From Saprospiraceae bacterium (lineage in GTDB: Bacteria; Bacteroidota; Bacteroidia; Chitinophagales; Saprospiraceae), in assembly GCA_016717655.1 (NCBI GenBank), contig JADKFC010000010.1, positions 152,025 to 216,024 on the forward strand: a DNA stretch of 64,000 nucleotides, given 5' to 3'. Each line of letters begins with the position of its first letter. Within the stretch, counting starts at the first letter, position 1. Below, piece after piece: positions 41,367-51,505 of this stretch. The position numbers and the translations under genes were made by a program. Under the pieces are notes generated by a model, which worked only from the letters and a program-made list of their open reading frames with translations, was not told the DNA's origin and made no database searches.

Positions 41367-42110
41367 TTAAACTGTTAAATACCTATTCGGCACATTCCCC
41401 GGCTTATACTCACTGCCGTACCTTGCCTTTTGTAATTGGGATACTACTTGATATATCTGATCCTCTTTTCTCTGAAACTGGGGTAGCAGGCCCATCATGG
41501 CGTAGCTGATGGGATTGACAGAAGGAATAAACGTTTCCCAGTCGTAACCTTTGCCCCAGATGAGACCTTTGACGGTGAGGGTGAGGTCAGCTCCGTGAGA
41601 AAGCAAAAGCTCGAGCATTTCTTTGCTGTTGTTGTTGTGCTGGTTGACCGTGTGAAAGATCGGGCTTTGGCCGCCAAAGCCGTGATCATCCAGGCCAGCT
41701 TTGGTATTGACATCAACGCCATGTTTCAATAGGATATAGGCGCAAGCTGTATGGTTGTATTCAGCACAGAGGTGGAGCAGGGAGGCATCGATAAGGGGTG
41801 TAAATGTGCATTGAAGGGTATATTTATTATAGATTGCTTCCTGCTTATCAGATAGTTGTTGGTCTAGGCTGACTGCATCGTCTGTGAGAACGGCTAATAA
41901 AATTTTATCTTCAAATTGCAGACCTTTTTCCACTAATGTTTGCATGCAGATTTTAAAGTGAGGGCTACGCAAGTACATGTTGATGAGTTCATCAACCAGG
42001 GGTCTGCCATCGACAATTTCATTTGGACTCAGACCCTGGTCCAGACATTCTTTGATGCCTTCCGGGGAATGTGTTTCGAAGGCGATTTTTATTTTTTGAA
42101 TGAGGTCCAT
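41367..42110 (-). CDS. ankyrin repeat protein
   Basis: A 247-residue protein with at least two clear ankyrin repeats (DASLLHLCAEYNHTACAYIL with LKHGVDVNTKAG; then SPIFHTVNQHNNNSKEMLEL with LLSHGADLTLT) and degenerate ones before them (CLDQGLSPNEIVDGRPLVDE). No signal peptide, so it is probably cytoplasmic and binds other proteins. It stands 30 bp downstream of the ASPIC/UnbV gene on the same strand. Confidence 0.85.
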   Translation of the reverse strand: MDLIQKIKIAFETHSPEGIKECLDQGLSPNEIVDGRPLVDELINMYLRSPHFKICMQTLVEKGLQFEDKILLAVLTDDAVSLDQQLSDKQEAIYNKYTLQCTFTPLIDASLLHLCAEYNHTACAYILLKHGVDVNTKAGLDDHGFGGQSPIFHTVNQHNNNSKEMLELLLSHGADLTLTVKGLIWGKGYDWETFIPSVNPISYAMMGLLPQFQRKEDQIYQVVSQLQKARYGSEYKPGNVPNRYLTV

Positions 42111-42140
42111 TTACCGTTAATATCTTATTTGACAGCCTCC

Positions 42141-45100
42141 CTACTTCCACCTCATTACCCTACACGCTTCATCGCTGCCACACACCACCAAGGTATGGGC
42201 ATCGGGAGTAGCCAGGGAGCGCATGTTGCCATAGGCTGCAAAGCCGGGCACGGTAGCGACTTTGTAACTATGATTTTTGTCTGCTGATAGCAGGTAGCCC
42301 TTGCCGGCGTCGTAACGAGCGTACTCAAAGTCGGTGTCGTAAAAGTTGCCAATGCCAACTATGTACGATTGTCCGCCTATGGTAAGGGTGGTAAAGGCTT
42401 TTGTCATTGAGAGCTGGGCCTCGGTGGGCAGGGCCAGGCCTTTGTATCCATTGCCCTCTTTGTAAAACACCATGCTGGCCATTTGGTAAGCATTATAAAT
42501 TTTGCCTTTTTTCAGCTTGTCACCGAAGATGTCCTGTGGGGTCTGATTGGCAAATTGTTTGTACCTCAGGTATTTTTTGCGCAGCGAGGTCATGTGTGTT
42601 TGCAGTTCTTCAAGGTGGTGGATGGGGTAGTCTTTGCCCTCCCGGTTGAGGCAGTGGATAGCATCCCACTCGTCATTGCCATCAAAGTCGCCACCGTATA
42701 TGCGCATAGGATTTTTTTCATTGGCCACCAAAAAGCTGTTGAGACCGAGGTTGCCGGCATAAATTTCAAGCACCTTATCCTGATCGACATCGGCTACGTA
42801 AAGGCATTGCCAGAGCCCTTCCGACTTATCGATGGTCTGGCTAAGCTGCCACTGCCCGTTCCACTTAAAGATGCGGATGGGCTGAAATTCACCGGCCGTT
42901 ATCAATTCTGGTTTTTGGTCGCCATCGAGGTCGGCACTCACGGCTGCCTTGGTAATGGCTTCATTGAGTTCACCGGGGCAAGTTGCTATGCTAAAGGTTC
43001 CCTTGTTGTTTTGTAAGTAAAATGATTTATCACCTTTTGGATATTGACCTGGCCAGGCACCGCCGCCTACAATAACATCGGGGTCTCCATCATTGTCCCA
43101 ATCGCCCGTAGTGATGGACGCGGCATTGGTGAGCACATTGGGAAAATTTTTGACCTCTCTCTTAAAATCTCCCTTGCCCTGATTGAGGTAGTATCTCACC
43201 AGGTAATTTCGATTGCCCGCTTCAAACTGATATCCCCCCGATACCACCATCAGGTCCTGGTCTCCGTCTTTGTCGAAGTCGGCAAAGGCAGCACCGGTGT
43301 CTTCATACACTTTATCATTTTCAAAGTCGGCAACGGGCATAGGTTTCCAACTACCTCCTTGTAATGTAAACAATCCCGCCGCCTGGTTGTGGGCACCGCC
43401 GATGTAAATTTCAGCACTGCCATCGCCATTGACATCGGCACTGGCCATACACGGACCTTCACTGCTGTTTTCAAAGTGGAGTAGGGGTTCTCTTTTAAAG
43501 TCGATGTATTCGTTTTCTTTGTGTGTAAATGGAAAACCGGATGTTGTCACCACCAAGGCAGGTTTTGGTTCTTCTGCAGTGACCTGCCCTTCATTTTTGA
43601 CCAATTGAATTGGGCCTGTTTTGGCAGCTGTATATCTTTTTAAGCTGCGATCGGGCCATTTGACGGTGATGTGGCTTATCGACTTATCATTGGCAAAGCC
43701 AAAATGTACCCGACTGTCTACACAGGAATAAAACCCTCTTCCTGGCTGGCATAATTTTTTTTGAAGGCTGCCATCTGTAAAATAAACCGTAATCTCACTT
43801 CCTATGCCTTGGGCATTGCCCCGATCTCCCTTGAGCGAAATACGCACATAATTGGGCTTGTTTTTTTCCATGACGGTATTTTTCATCAGGAAGGCGGCAT
43901 CGTTGAAGTTGTTGACCACAAGATCAAGATCGCCATCATTGTCGAGGTCGCTGTAGGCAGCTCCATTGGAGAAAGAAGGTTTGTCAGTAGCCCACACAGT
44001 GCTTACATTGTCGAAGGATAGTCCACCGTTGTTGGCGTAAAAATAGTTGGTTAATTTTACTGGTTTGGTGAGCTGACTCCAGGCTTTGGTCACTTGATTG
44101 GCGGGTGTATTTTTCACCAAAGAATCCATTTCATATTTGAGGTAGTCCTGGTGGAAAATATCTTTGAGGTAGCCATTGGTGATAAATAGATCCTGATAGC
44201 CATTGTAATCAAAATCTTCACCCAACACAGCCCAGCTCCAATCGGTGGCATAGGTACCGGTCATCAGGGCAATATCAGAATACTGGCCATCGCCATTGCT
44301 AAGCTGAAAAGTATTGAACCTAAACTGATCGTGGTAGCCCAGCTTGCGCCCCAGTAGATGGGAGTCGTAGTTTTTGACAATGCTGCGGGTCACCTTCATT
44401 CGATCGTCTTTTTCTGGCATCATGTCGTTGACAAAGAGGTCAAAGTGACCGTCGTTGTTAGCATCGAGCACATCGCAGCCCATGGAACTGTTGGGTATGT
44501 GTCGGAAGGCAGTGTTGGCCTGGTTTACAAATCTTTTGCCATTTTGGTTGATGTAGAGGTAATCGGGTGCTGAATAATCGTTGGCCACATAGATGTCGGG
44601 ATAACCATCACCGTTGGCATCGTAAATGCATGCCCCCAGTCCAAAAGCGATGTTGTCTACGCCGTACGCTTTGGTACGATCAATGTATTTACCTCCTTCG
44701 TTGATATAGAGTCTGTCGCTAACGTTGACCCTTGTAGTATCCTCGATTACTTTCAGGTTGCCATAACCGTCGTCGCTGGCATTAAGGTCGTGTTTTTTGT
44801 CCCAGCCCAGTGGGTGATTGACCAAAAACATATCGAGATCGCCATCGGTGTCAAAGTCGGCAAAGTACGATTGGGTAGAATAACTTACATCCTGTAGTCC
44901 GTATTTGGCACCTTCTTCGCTAAACTGTAGATTGCCCTTGTTGATATAAAGGGCATTGGCTCTATAGGCGGGATTGGGAAAATGACCTGACTTACATACA
45001 TAAATATCGAGCAGCCCATCGGCATTGACATCGGCCATGGTGACCCCTGTTTTAAGGCCTGCACCTCCGTCAACACCAGCTTGATCGGTGATGTCTTTAA

Positions 45101-45446
45101 ATTTCATATTGCCAAGATTCAGGTAGAGCCTGTTTCGATCAAAGGTGCCTGAAAAATAGACATCGGGCAGTTGGTCGTTGTTGATGTCGCCAATGGCTAC
45201 GCCACCGCCATTAAAAGCATATTCGTACTTAAAGATGTAGGCTGCCAGTGAATCGGGCATGTTGTTGACAAAGGCCAGGCCGGATTGAGATGCATCTACA
45301 TATTCAAACAGGCCTTCGATTTGTTTTTGCTTTAAGGGTTGATTGAGCATACCCTCACCCGTGGCTTCACCCTTCCCCGATTTGCAAGTAATCAGTATTA
45401 GGCAAAAAAATAAAGAAAGAGCGAATCGATAGGTAAAGGTCAGCAT
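42141..45446 (-). CDS. CRTAC1-like lipoprotein: FG-GAP repeats and ASPIC/UnbV domain
   Basis: A 1101-residue lipoprotein (LILITCKSGKGE, Cys near 21). It has many FG-GAP/VCBS units with calcium-binding loops (DINNDQLPDVYFSG, DANGDGYPDIYVAN, DLDNDGDLDLVVNN, DWDNDGDPDVIVGG), which form beta-propellers, and an ASPIC/UnbV domain about residues 530-610 (GNAQGIGSEITVYFTDG, HFGFANDKSISHITVKWPDR). The first and second propellers flank that domain, a common Bacteroidota arrangement. It follows the haloperoxidase gene by 4 bp, so they are one operon. Role unknown; partnership with the oxidase is inferred from linkage. Confidence 0.92.
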   Translation of the reverse strand: MLTFTYRFALSLFFCLILITCKSGKGEATGEGMLNQPLKQKQIEGLFEYVDASQSGLAFVNNMPDSLAAYIFKYEYAFNGGGVAIGDINNDQLPDVYFSGTFDRNRLYLNLGNMKFKDITDQAGVDGGAGLKTGVTMADVNADGLLDIYVCKSGHFPNPAYRANALYINKGNLQFSEEGAKYGLQDVSYSTQSYFADFDTDGDLDMFLVNHPLGWDKKHDLNASDDGYGNLKVIEDTTRVNVSDRLYINEGGKYIDRTKAYGVDNIAFGLGACIYDANGDGYPDIYVANDYSAPDYLYINQNGKRFVNQANTAFRHIPNSSMGCDVLDANNDGHFDLFVNDMMPEKDDRMKVTRSIVKNYDSHLLGRKLGYHDQFRFNTFQLSNGDGQYSDIALMTGTYATDWSWAVLGEDFDYNGYQDLFITNGYLKDIFHQDYLKYEMDSLVKNTPANQVTKAWSQLTKPVKLTNYFYANNGGLSFDNVSTVWATDKPSFSNGAAYSDLDNDGDLDLVVNNFNDAAFLMKNTVMEKNKPNYVRISLKGDRGNAQGIGSEITVYFTDGSLQKKLCQPGRGFYSCVDSRVHFGFANDKSISHITVKWPDRSLKRYTAAKTGPIQLVKNEGQVTAEEPKPALVVTTSGFPFTHKENEYIDFKREPLLHFENSSEGPCMASADVNGDGSAEIYIGGAHNQAAGLFTLQGGSWKPMPVADFENDKVYEDTGAAFADFDKDGDQDLMVVSGGYQFEAGNRNYLVRYYLNQGKGDFKREVKNFPNVLTNAASITTGDWDNDGDPDVIVGGGAWPGQYPKGDKSFYLQNNKGTFSIATCPGELNEAITKAAVSADLDGDQKPELITAGEFQPIRIFKWNGQWQLSQTIDKSEGLWQCLYVADVDQDKVLEIYAGNLGLNSFLVANEKNPMRIYGGDFDGNDEWDAIHCLNREGKDYPIHHLEELQTHMTSLRKKYLRYKQFANQTPQDIFGDKLKKGKIYNAYQMASMVFYKEGNGYKGLALPTEAQLSMTKAFTTLTIGGQSYIVGIGNFYDTDFEYARYDAGKGYLLSADKNHSYKVATVPGFAAYGNMRSLATPDAHTLVVCGSDEACRVMRWK

Positions 45447-45450
45447 AAAA

Positions 45451-46776
45451 TTATTTAAATTTCGTATGTGTGTTTAATATGTGTTGGCCAATGGCATTTC
45501 CGTTGGCAAAGCCATTGTCTACCCCAAATTTGTAATGGATGCCACCATAAAAGCGGGAATCACTGGCTTCTCTTCCGGCTTCAGTGGCGGTTTTAAAACT
45601 TCGGGCCTCAAAGCCAAATGGCACCTCGGTAGAATCTGTTACCGGTGTATTGGGATACAAGGTCTCCAGGATAATCGATGCGCTGCCAGACACCGTGCTA
45701 TGGCCACTGGTATATTCAGGAAATGGAGGTGTCTGGATCAAAGGCTTCCAGTTTTTATCGAGGTAACGGTTGATGTAAGTAACCGGACGGATCAGGTTTT
45801 CTCTGTATTTGATGCCCCAGCAGGTGATCATGCCATCAAACATGGCAACAGATACGGCGCTGTAGGCGGTAAAACACTGGCTCAAATCAGCACCTGCATT
45901 TTGTAAGTATTGGCGGGTAATGTTGATCCAGTGGGCGGGTGGACTGACCTTGTGTTTGAAGTGTGTGTTGTGACCACTGTCATTAAACTCATTGGGATTG
46001 TCGTCCCAGTAAAGAGCGGTCTTTTGATGCATGGAATCTTTGAGATTGCCTTCATCCATTACCATGACTGCATTCTTAAAAAATTCACTGCCCTTTTTTT
46101 TGCTAAAAGCGGGTCGTGCCGGCGGTAAAATTTCTGTTGGGCTTTTTATAACAAAGGGCCTTAGCTTGTACCAATTGGGCTCTAATGCCTGGGCATAGTC
46201 GGGTGGGGTAAGTGCCCACGTACTGTCGATGCCGTGGATGGTGTACTGGTCACCCGATTTTACATTTTTGTAATTGTCTTTTTTGATCCATGACTTCATT
46301 TGATCTGCCACTGCTGTAGCGTATTCCTTGCAGGCTTTGATGGTGGCATCTGATTGTCCTTTGGCCATGGCTTTTTGAGAGAGTCGGTTGTACAAAGTGT
46401 CGACCATGTATTCGCTGAACACCAAAGATTTTGAAACTTCACAAAAGGCAAAAAGCGCTGCCAGATCGTAATCAGGACAAGGCGGCGTAGGAACCGAAAA
46501 AAGTGAATCGCCTGTATGTTGTGCCATAAAGGACTTTCCCGTTCGATGGCTGTTGACCTCAAAGGCTGCCATGTTGGAATAAGCAAAAATTCGAGTAGCA
46601 ATGGGTGGATTGTACACATCTTCCATCGATATTTCAATGAGTCCCTGGTTGAGCTGATGAAGCTCATGTGCGGTCATGGTACCTGATATTTCTTTTTCTT
46701 CCTTACAGGAAAAGTAAGATATTAACAGCAAGCCGAACAACAGGTAGTTGGCTGTTTTTTGGTTTAATAATTTCAT
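45451..46776 (-). CDS. vanadium-dependent haloperoxidase family protein, lipoprotein
   Basis: A 441-residue member of the PAP2/vanadium-haloperoxidase superfamily. The N-terminus has a lipobox-like ISYFSCKEE. Recognised motifs are RENLIRPVTYINRYLD (vanadate/phosphate contact), PEYTSGHSTVSGS with the key His near 359 and GGIHYKFGVDNG with a His near 414 that would bind the metal covalently in true haloperoxidases. Many family members in Bacteroidota may instead be acid phosphatases. Expected to be lipid-anchored outside the cytoplasm. First gene of the operon with the FG-GAP protein. Confidence 0.9.
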   Translation of the reverse strand: MKLLNQKTANYLLFGLLLISYFSCKEEKEISGTMTAHELHQLNQGLIEISMEDVYNPPIATRIFAYSNMAAFEVNSHRTGKSFMAQHTGDSLFSVPTPPCPDYDLAALFAFCEVSKSLVFSEYMVDTLYNRLSQKAMAKGQSDATIKACKEYATAVADQMKSWIKKDNYKNVKSGDQYTIHGIDSTWALTPPDYAQALEPNWYKLRPFVIKSPTEILPPARPAFSKKKGSEFFKNAVMVMDEGNLKDSMHQKTALYWDDNPNEFNDSGHNTHFKHKVSPPAHWINITRQYLQNAGADLSQCFTAYSAVSVAMFDGMITCWGIKYRENLIRPVTYINRYLDKNWKPLIQTPPFPEYTSGHSTVSGSASIILETLYPNTPVTDSTEVPFGFEARSFKTATEAGREASDSRFYGGIHYKFGVDNGFANGNAIGQHILNTHTKFK

Positions 46777-47155
46777 GGTTAAAGCTGGTTTTGTTTTGTA
46801 AATAATGCATGCTAAAAGGTTAAATTAAGAAAATCACCACAAGGATTCAAATAGTGGTTTTTTATGTATTTTAAGTATTGAATTTGTTTTTAGAATGTAT
46901 TATGAATTTGTTTAAATCTTAAATATTTTTAATATGTAGGTTGCGGGATAATTTCCATGTGCTAAAATGTTCCTGCTTTCAGATATTTGGTAGAAGACCA
47001 TCAGGAAGGAAGAGAAGTTGGCATATGTACATAGACCCTATACCTGTAAACTGATGTAGGGGCCCCATGAGAGAATAAGCCTATCCCCCAGAACCTACCC
47101 CCTATTCCCTAATTTAAAAAAATACGCATATATTTATACCAACAACGATAAAACC
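46777..47155. other. intergenic divergent region
   Basis: 380 bp between divergent genes; AT-rich in the middle (46850-46940). I see no gene, and no convincing -7 box close to either start. Confidence 0.45.
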
Positions 47156-48355
47156 ATGGGTCCAAACAACAATAGCAGAGTCAGTTCCATTGATGTGGTA
47201 AGGGGGCTGGCCATGGTGATTATGGCACTTGACCATATCCGCGATTACTTTCACATCACGGCCAATACACACGATCCGTTGGATTTGGCAACTACCAGTC
47301 CGGGCTTGTTTATGACCCGGTGGATTACCCACTTTTGTGCTCCGGCCTTTGTGTTGTTGTCGGGTACTTCGATCTTTTTACAGGGACAGAGAAAGAGTAC
47401 TACGGAGTTGGCTTCGTTTCTGGTGAAGCGAGGCCTTTGGCTGGTGTTTGCAGAAATATTTATAGTTTCACTGGCGTGGACTTTTAACCCTGCATACGAG
47501 ATCATTCCCTTTCAGGTAATTTGGGCCATTGGCATGAGTATGATCATCATGGGTGTGCTGGTGTTTCTTAAGGTACCTACCCGGGTGATGGTAGCAGTAG
47601 GATTGGTCATTGTATTGGGACACAATGCCTTCGATTTTGTGGAAGATGATCCCGGCTTTCAATCTACCCTATGGTGGGACTTCTTGCATTATGGTTTTTT
47701 TACGGCTCATGAAATATTGCCGGGGCACAATGCCATGTTGGTTTACGCTTTTCCGGTATGGACAGGGGTAATGATGTTGGGCTATGGTCTCGGACAATGG
47801 TTTGTTGGTGGGTATGATGAGAGCAGGAGAAGAAAGAATTTATTAAGTACAGGCCTTGGCTTGTTGGCTTTTTTTGTGGTTCTCCGTTTTACCAACTGGT
47901 ATGGAGACCCGGTAGACTGGTCGCAGCAAAAGACGGCGTTGTTGACCATTTTGTCTTTTCTGAATGTAGATAAGTATCCAGCATCATTACTCTATTTATC
48001 AGTAATGCTGGGCCTGGCTTTGATTTTACTAGCCTATATGGAGAGAGTGCAAAACAGCTTTACCCGGGTGATGACGGTTTTTGGGAGGACGGCCTTCTTT
48101 TACTACATTATTCACCTGTATCTCATCCATGCCCTCTCAACGGCACTTTACTTTTTCAATGGCCATACCATGGCGGAGGCCAATCATCCGGAAAATCACT
48201 TTCCCTTCCTCTACCTGATACCGGGTGAAGGACTTTCGCTGGGCATGACCTTTGTGGTGTGGATATCCGTTATTGTGGTTTTGTATCCTTTGTGTTATTT
48301 TTACGATCGATACAAGACCCTTCACAAAGAGCAGTGGTGGCTGAGTTACCTATGA
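47156..48355 (+). CDS. DUF1624 (HGSNAT-like) membrane protein
   Basis: A 399-residue protein with about nine membrane helices. The N-terminal SIDVVRGLAMVIMALDHIRD with its conserved Arg and Asp-His is the hallmark of DUF1624/heparan-alpha-glucosaminide-acetyltransferase-like proteins, related to acyltransferase family 3. Such proteins transfer acyl groups across the membrane to sugars in characterised relatives; substrate here is unknown. Followed by alkB after 57 bp on the same strand. Confidence 0.88.
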   Translation: MGPNNNSRVSSIDVVRGLAMVIMALDHIRDYFHITANTHDPLDLATTSPGLFMTRWITHFCAPAFVLLSGTSIFLQGQRKSTTELASFLVKRGLWLVFAEIFIVSLAWTFNPAYEIIPFQVIWAIGMSMIIMGVLVFLKVPTRVMVAVGLVIVLGHNAFDFVEDDPGFQSTLWWDFLHYGFFTAHEILPGHNAMLVYAFPVWTGVMMLGYGLGQWFVGGYDESRRRKNLLSTGLGLLAFFVVLRFTNWYGDPVDWSQQKTALLTILSFLNVDKYPASLLYLSVMLGLALILLAYMERVQNSFTRVMTVFGRTAFFYYIIHLYLIHALSTALYFFNGHTMAEANHPENHFPFLYLIPGEGLSLGMTFVVWISVIVVLYPLCYFYDRYKTLHKEQWWLSYL

Positions 48356-48412
48356 TTGTTTTGACAAAAGAGGGTCATTTTGAATCAACAAATTTAAAAT
48401 AACATTTATGCC

Positions 48413-49471
48413 ATGATGAAATATATATGGGCGTACATAGTGCCTGCTCTGATCTACTTATCTTTAAGAGAAAATGGGTGGGTGACCTACATGGCCATCA
48501 TCGCCGTTTTTGGGCTAATTCCGCTCATTGAGCTAATGGCCAGTGGCAGTGAACACAACATGGACGAAGCTTCGGAAAGCCTGGCTCTTCAAAATGTAAG
48601 TTATGATTGGGTCTTGTATGGCCTGGTGCCAGTGCAGTATTTTTTGGGTATCTACTTTTTAATTCAGATGCAGGATGCCGACCTGCTCTGGTGGGAACGG
48701 CTCGGCAAAATATTGGCCTTTGGCTTGTCGTGCGGCATCCTGGGTATCAATGCTGCCCATGAACTGGGACATCGCAAAACCAATTACGAACAGTGGATGA
48801 GCAAGGCCCTTCTGGCCACTACCCTCTACCTCCATTTTTTTATTGAACACAACAAGGGCCATCACTTAAAAGTAGCCACCCCCGATGATCCTGCCTCTGC
48901 ACGCAGGGGTGAAAACCTCTATTCTTTTTTTATTCGTTCTATTCGGGATTCCTGGTTTTCTGCCTGGAAAATTGAAAAATCAAGATTGCAGAAACAACAA
49001 CTTCATTTTTGGTCAAGACACAATGATATGTTGGTATTTCAGGTGGTCCAGCTGCTCATGCTGGGGGCCATTGGCTTTTATTTTGGGGTGAAAGTACTAA
49101 GTTGGTATATCTTATCCGCGTTTATGGGCATTCTTTTATTGGAAACCGTAAACTACATTGAACATTATGGGCTGGAACGAAGAAAAAACGATTCCGGCCA
49201 TTACGAAAGAACCATGCCGGTGCACTCCTGGAATTCAAACCACCCTTTGGGCAGGATCTTATTGCTGGAATTGACCCGCCATTCAGACCACCACTACCAG
49301 GCCAGCAGAAAATACCAGATTCTGCGACACTTTGATGAGAGTCCGCAGATGCCTACGGGCTATCCCGGCATGATGGTGTTGGCTTTTATTCCTCCGCTGT
49401 GGTTTGGAGTAATGCACAGAGAGATAGGGCGCTTTAGACAAAGCAACCCTACTTCTATTGATCTTGCCTGA
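48413..49471 (+). CDS. alkB: alkane 1-monooxygenase AlkB-like
   Basis: A 352-residue integral membrane di-iron monooxygenase. The His clusters are present: HELGHRK (about 119-125), EHNKGHH (about 145-151), NYIEHYG with the neighbouring NSNHPLGR, and the last HSDHHYQASRKYQ near 288. Six hydrophobic segments precede and separate them. Known AlkB enzymes hydroxylate the terminal carbon of medium-chain alkanes using rubredoxin; no rubredoxin gene is nearby, so the electron partner is elsewhere or the substrate differs (fatty acids or related lipids). Convergent with guaB, stops 2 bp apart. Confidence 0.88.
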   Translation: MMKYIWAYIVPALIYLSLRENGWVTYMAIIAVFGLIPLIELMASGSEHNMDEASESLALQNVSYDWVLYGLVPVQYFLGIYFLIQMQDADLLWWERLGKILAFGLSCGILGINAAHELGHRKTNYEQWMSKALLATTLYLHFFIEHNKGHHLKVATPDDPASARRGENLYSFFIRSIRDSWFSAWKIEKSRLQKQQLHFWSRHNDMLVFQVVQLLMLGAIGFYFGVKVLSWYILSAFMGILLLETVNYIEHYGLERRKNDSGHYERTMPVHSWNSNHPLGRILLLELTRHSDHHYQASRKYQILRHFDESPQMPTGYPGMMVLAFIPPLWFGVMHREIGRFRQSNPTSIDLA

Positions 49472-49472
49472 C

Positions 49473-50957
49473 CTACCCGTTTTTAGAGTAGTTGGGTGAT
49501 TCTTTGGTGATGGTAATGTTGTGTGGATGGCTTTCTCGAATACCTGAATTGGTAATTTTGACCATCTTACTTTTTTGTAAATCGGGAATCGTCGCAGCAC
49601 CACAGTAGCCCATGCTGGCACGGAGTCCGCCCAGGTATTGTACCATGACTTCTGAAACCGAACCTTTAAAAGGTACCCTGCCTTCAATACCTTCGGGTAC
49701 CAGTTTTTTTACATCGTCTTCTACATCCTGGAAGTAGCGGTCTTTGGATCCTCCTTCCATGGCACCCAAAGAGCCCATGCCTCGGTAAACTTTAAATTTA
49801 CGACCTTCGAGCAGGATGGTTTCACCCGGTGCTTCTTCGGTACCTGCAAATAGAGAACCGGCCATGATGGTATTGGCTCCGGCAACAATGGCCTTGGCAA
49901 TATCTCCGGTGTATCGGATACCTCCATCACCAATGATGGGTACACCTGTACCTTTTAAGCCAGTGTGTGCGTGCATGATGGCAGACAGCTGGGGTACTCC
50001 CACACCTGCCACAATTCGGGTAGTACAAATACTGCCGGGACCTACCCCTACTTTCACCGCATTGGCCCCTGCATCTGCCAGGGCACGAGCCCCTTCTCCG
50101 GTAGCCACATTGCCACCTACAATTTGCAGATAGGGGAAGGCTTTTCTGAGGTTGTAAATCGCATCTAAGACACCCTTGCTATGGCCATGGGCTGTGTCAA
50201 CAGTTACCACATCCACATCTACGTCTACCAGGGCTGAAACCCTGTCTAACATGTCATGGGTTACGCCAACAGCAGCACCCACCAACAAACGGCCGTGATT
50301 GTCTTTGCTGGAATTGGGATAGTTTTCAATTTTCATGATGTCTTTGTAGGTAATCAAACCTACCAGCTTATAATTGGCATCAATGACCGGCAATTTTTCG
50401 ATTTTAAACTGCTGGAGGATTTCTTTGGCTTGCATCAGGGTAGTGCCCTGTGGTGCTGTTATCAGTTTTTCACGGGTCATGATTTCACTCACCGGCTTGC
50501 CCATATCCGTTTCAAAACGCAGGTCGCGATTGGTAAGGATGCCAACCAGGGTATTTTGATTATCGATGACGGGAATACCCCCGATTTTGTGGATTTTCAT
50601 CAAATGATGGGCATCTTTTACCAGTGAATCCGGTTTGAGCACAACAGGATCGAGGATCATACCGCTTTCAGAACGTTTTACCTTTCGCACCTGTTCGGCC
50701 TGTGCCTGGATGCTCATATTTTTATGGATGATGCCTATGCCACCTTCCCTGGCAATGGCAATGGCCAGCCTGTATTCCGTCACCGAGTCCATGGCCGCCG
50801 ATACAATGGGGGCATTGAGCCTAATGTCTGTGGTAAATTGTGTGGTAACGTTCACTTCTCTGGGAAGGACCTCTGAGTAACTAGGAATGAGCAGCACATC
50901 TTCAAAAGTGAGTGCCTCCTCGAGGATTTTGATGCTATTGGTATTGAATGATTCCAT
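49473..50957 (-). CDS. guaB: IMP dehydrogenase
   Basis: A 494-residue cytoplasmic enzyme oxidising IMP to XMP, the committed step of GMP synthesis. Start chosen at 50957 (MESFNTNSIKILEEALTFED). Present are two tandem CBS domains (about 100-220), the catalytic Cys loop GPGSICTTRIVAGVG, the flap and GGIRYTGDIAKAIVAGA. Length is normal and no residue is missing. Single gene, divergent from tadA across about 100 bp. Confidence 0.97.
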   Translation of the reverse strand: MESFNTNSIKILEEALTFEDVLLIPSYSEVLPREVNVTTQFTTDIRLNAPIVSAAMDSVTEYRLAIAIAREGGIGIIHKNMSIQAQAEQVRKVKRSESGMILDPVVLKPDSLVKDAHHLMKIHKIGGIPVIDNQNTLVGILTNRDLRFETDMGKPVSEIMTREKLITAPQGTTLMQAKEILQQFKIEKLPVIDANYKLVGLITYKDIMKIENYPNSSKDNHGRLLVGAAVGVTHDMLDRVSALVDVDVDVVTVDTAHGHSKGVLDAIYNLRKAFPYLQIVGGNVATGEGARALADAGANAVKVGVGPGSICTTRIVAGVGVPQLSAIMHAHTGLKGTGVPIIGDGGIRYTGDIAKAIVAGANTIMAGSLFAGTEEAPGETILLEGRKFKVYRGMGSLGAMEGGSKDRYFQDVEDDVKKLVPEGIEGRVPFKGSVSEVMVQYLGGLRASMGYCGAATIPDLQKSKMVKITNSGIRESHPHNITITKESPNYSKNG

Positions 50958-51036
50958 GTGCAAAAATACGGACAAAATTTAAATTGCCAAAATGATGCCG
51001 AAAAAAGAGCTTTTTCCCAAAGTTTTCAGCTTTGCT

Positions 51037-51044
51037 TACTTTTG
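51037..51044 (+). promoter_or_regulatory. putative -7 box TACTTTTG for tadA
   Basis: Matches TAnnTTTG and lies 14 bp before the ATG at 51059, predicting a very short leader. Confidence 0.5.
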
Positions 51045-51058
51045 GCAAAAATTTGGGT

Positions 51059-51502
51059 ATGGACGGCATTTTCACAGATGATTATTTTATGCGGATGGCC
51101 TATAACGAGGCTTTACAGGCCTTTGATAAGGACGAAGTGCCTGTTGGGGCTGTCATAGCCTGCGGTAATAAAATCGTTGCCAGGGCCTATAATCAAACGG
51201 AATTGCTCAATGATGTCACCGCCCACGCCGAAATAATAGCCATTACCTCGGCTTCTTCATACCTCAACCACAAATACCTCAATGAATGTACCCTTTATGT
51301 CACCCTCGAACCCTGTGTGATGTGCGCCGGTGCCCTCTACTGGAGCCAAATAGGCCGCATTGTCTACGCCGCGCAGGACGATAAAAGGGGTTTTATGCGC
51401 TATGGCAGGGAATTGCTACACCCCACCACTCAAATCAGCTTTGGGGTAATGATGGAGGAATGTTCCTCTTTGATCAAAGATTTTTTCAGGCAGAAACGGT
51501 GA
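51059..51502 (+). CDS. tadA: tRNA-specific adenosine deaminase
   Basis: A 147-residue cytidine-deaminase-fold enzyme that converts A34 to inosine in tRNA-Arg(ACG), allowing decoding of CGN codons. Zinc site HAE near 51-53 and PCVMCAG near 82, with the catalytic Glu in HAE. Start chosen at ATG 51059, right after the -7 box. Length and motifs are normal. Confidence 0.94.
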   Translation: MDGIFTDDYFMRMAYNEALQAFDKDEVPVGAVIACGNKIVARAYNQTELLNDVTAHAEIIAITSASSYLNHKYLNECTLYVTLEPCVMCAGALYWSQIGRIVYAAQDDKRGFMRYGRELLHPTTQISFGVMMEECSSLIKDFFRQKR

Positions 51503-51505
51503 TTA

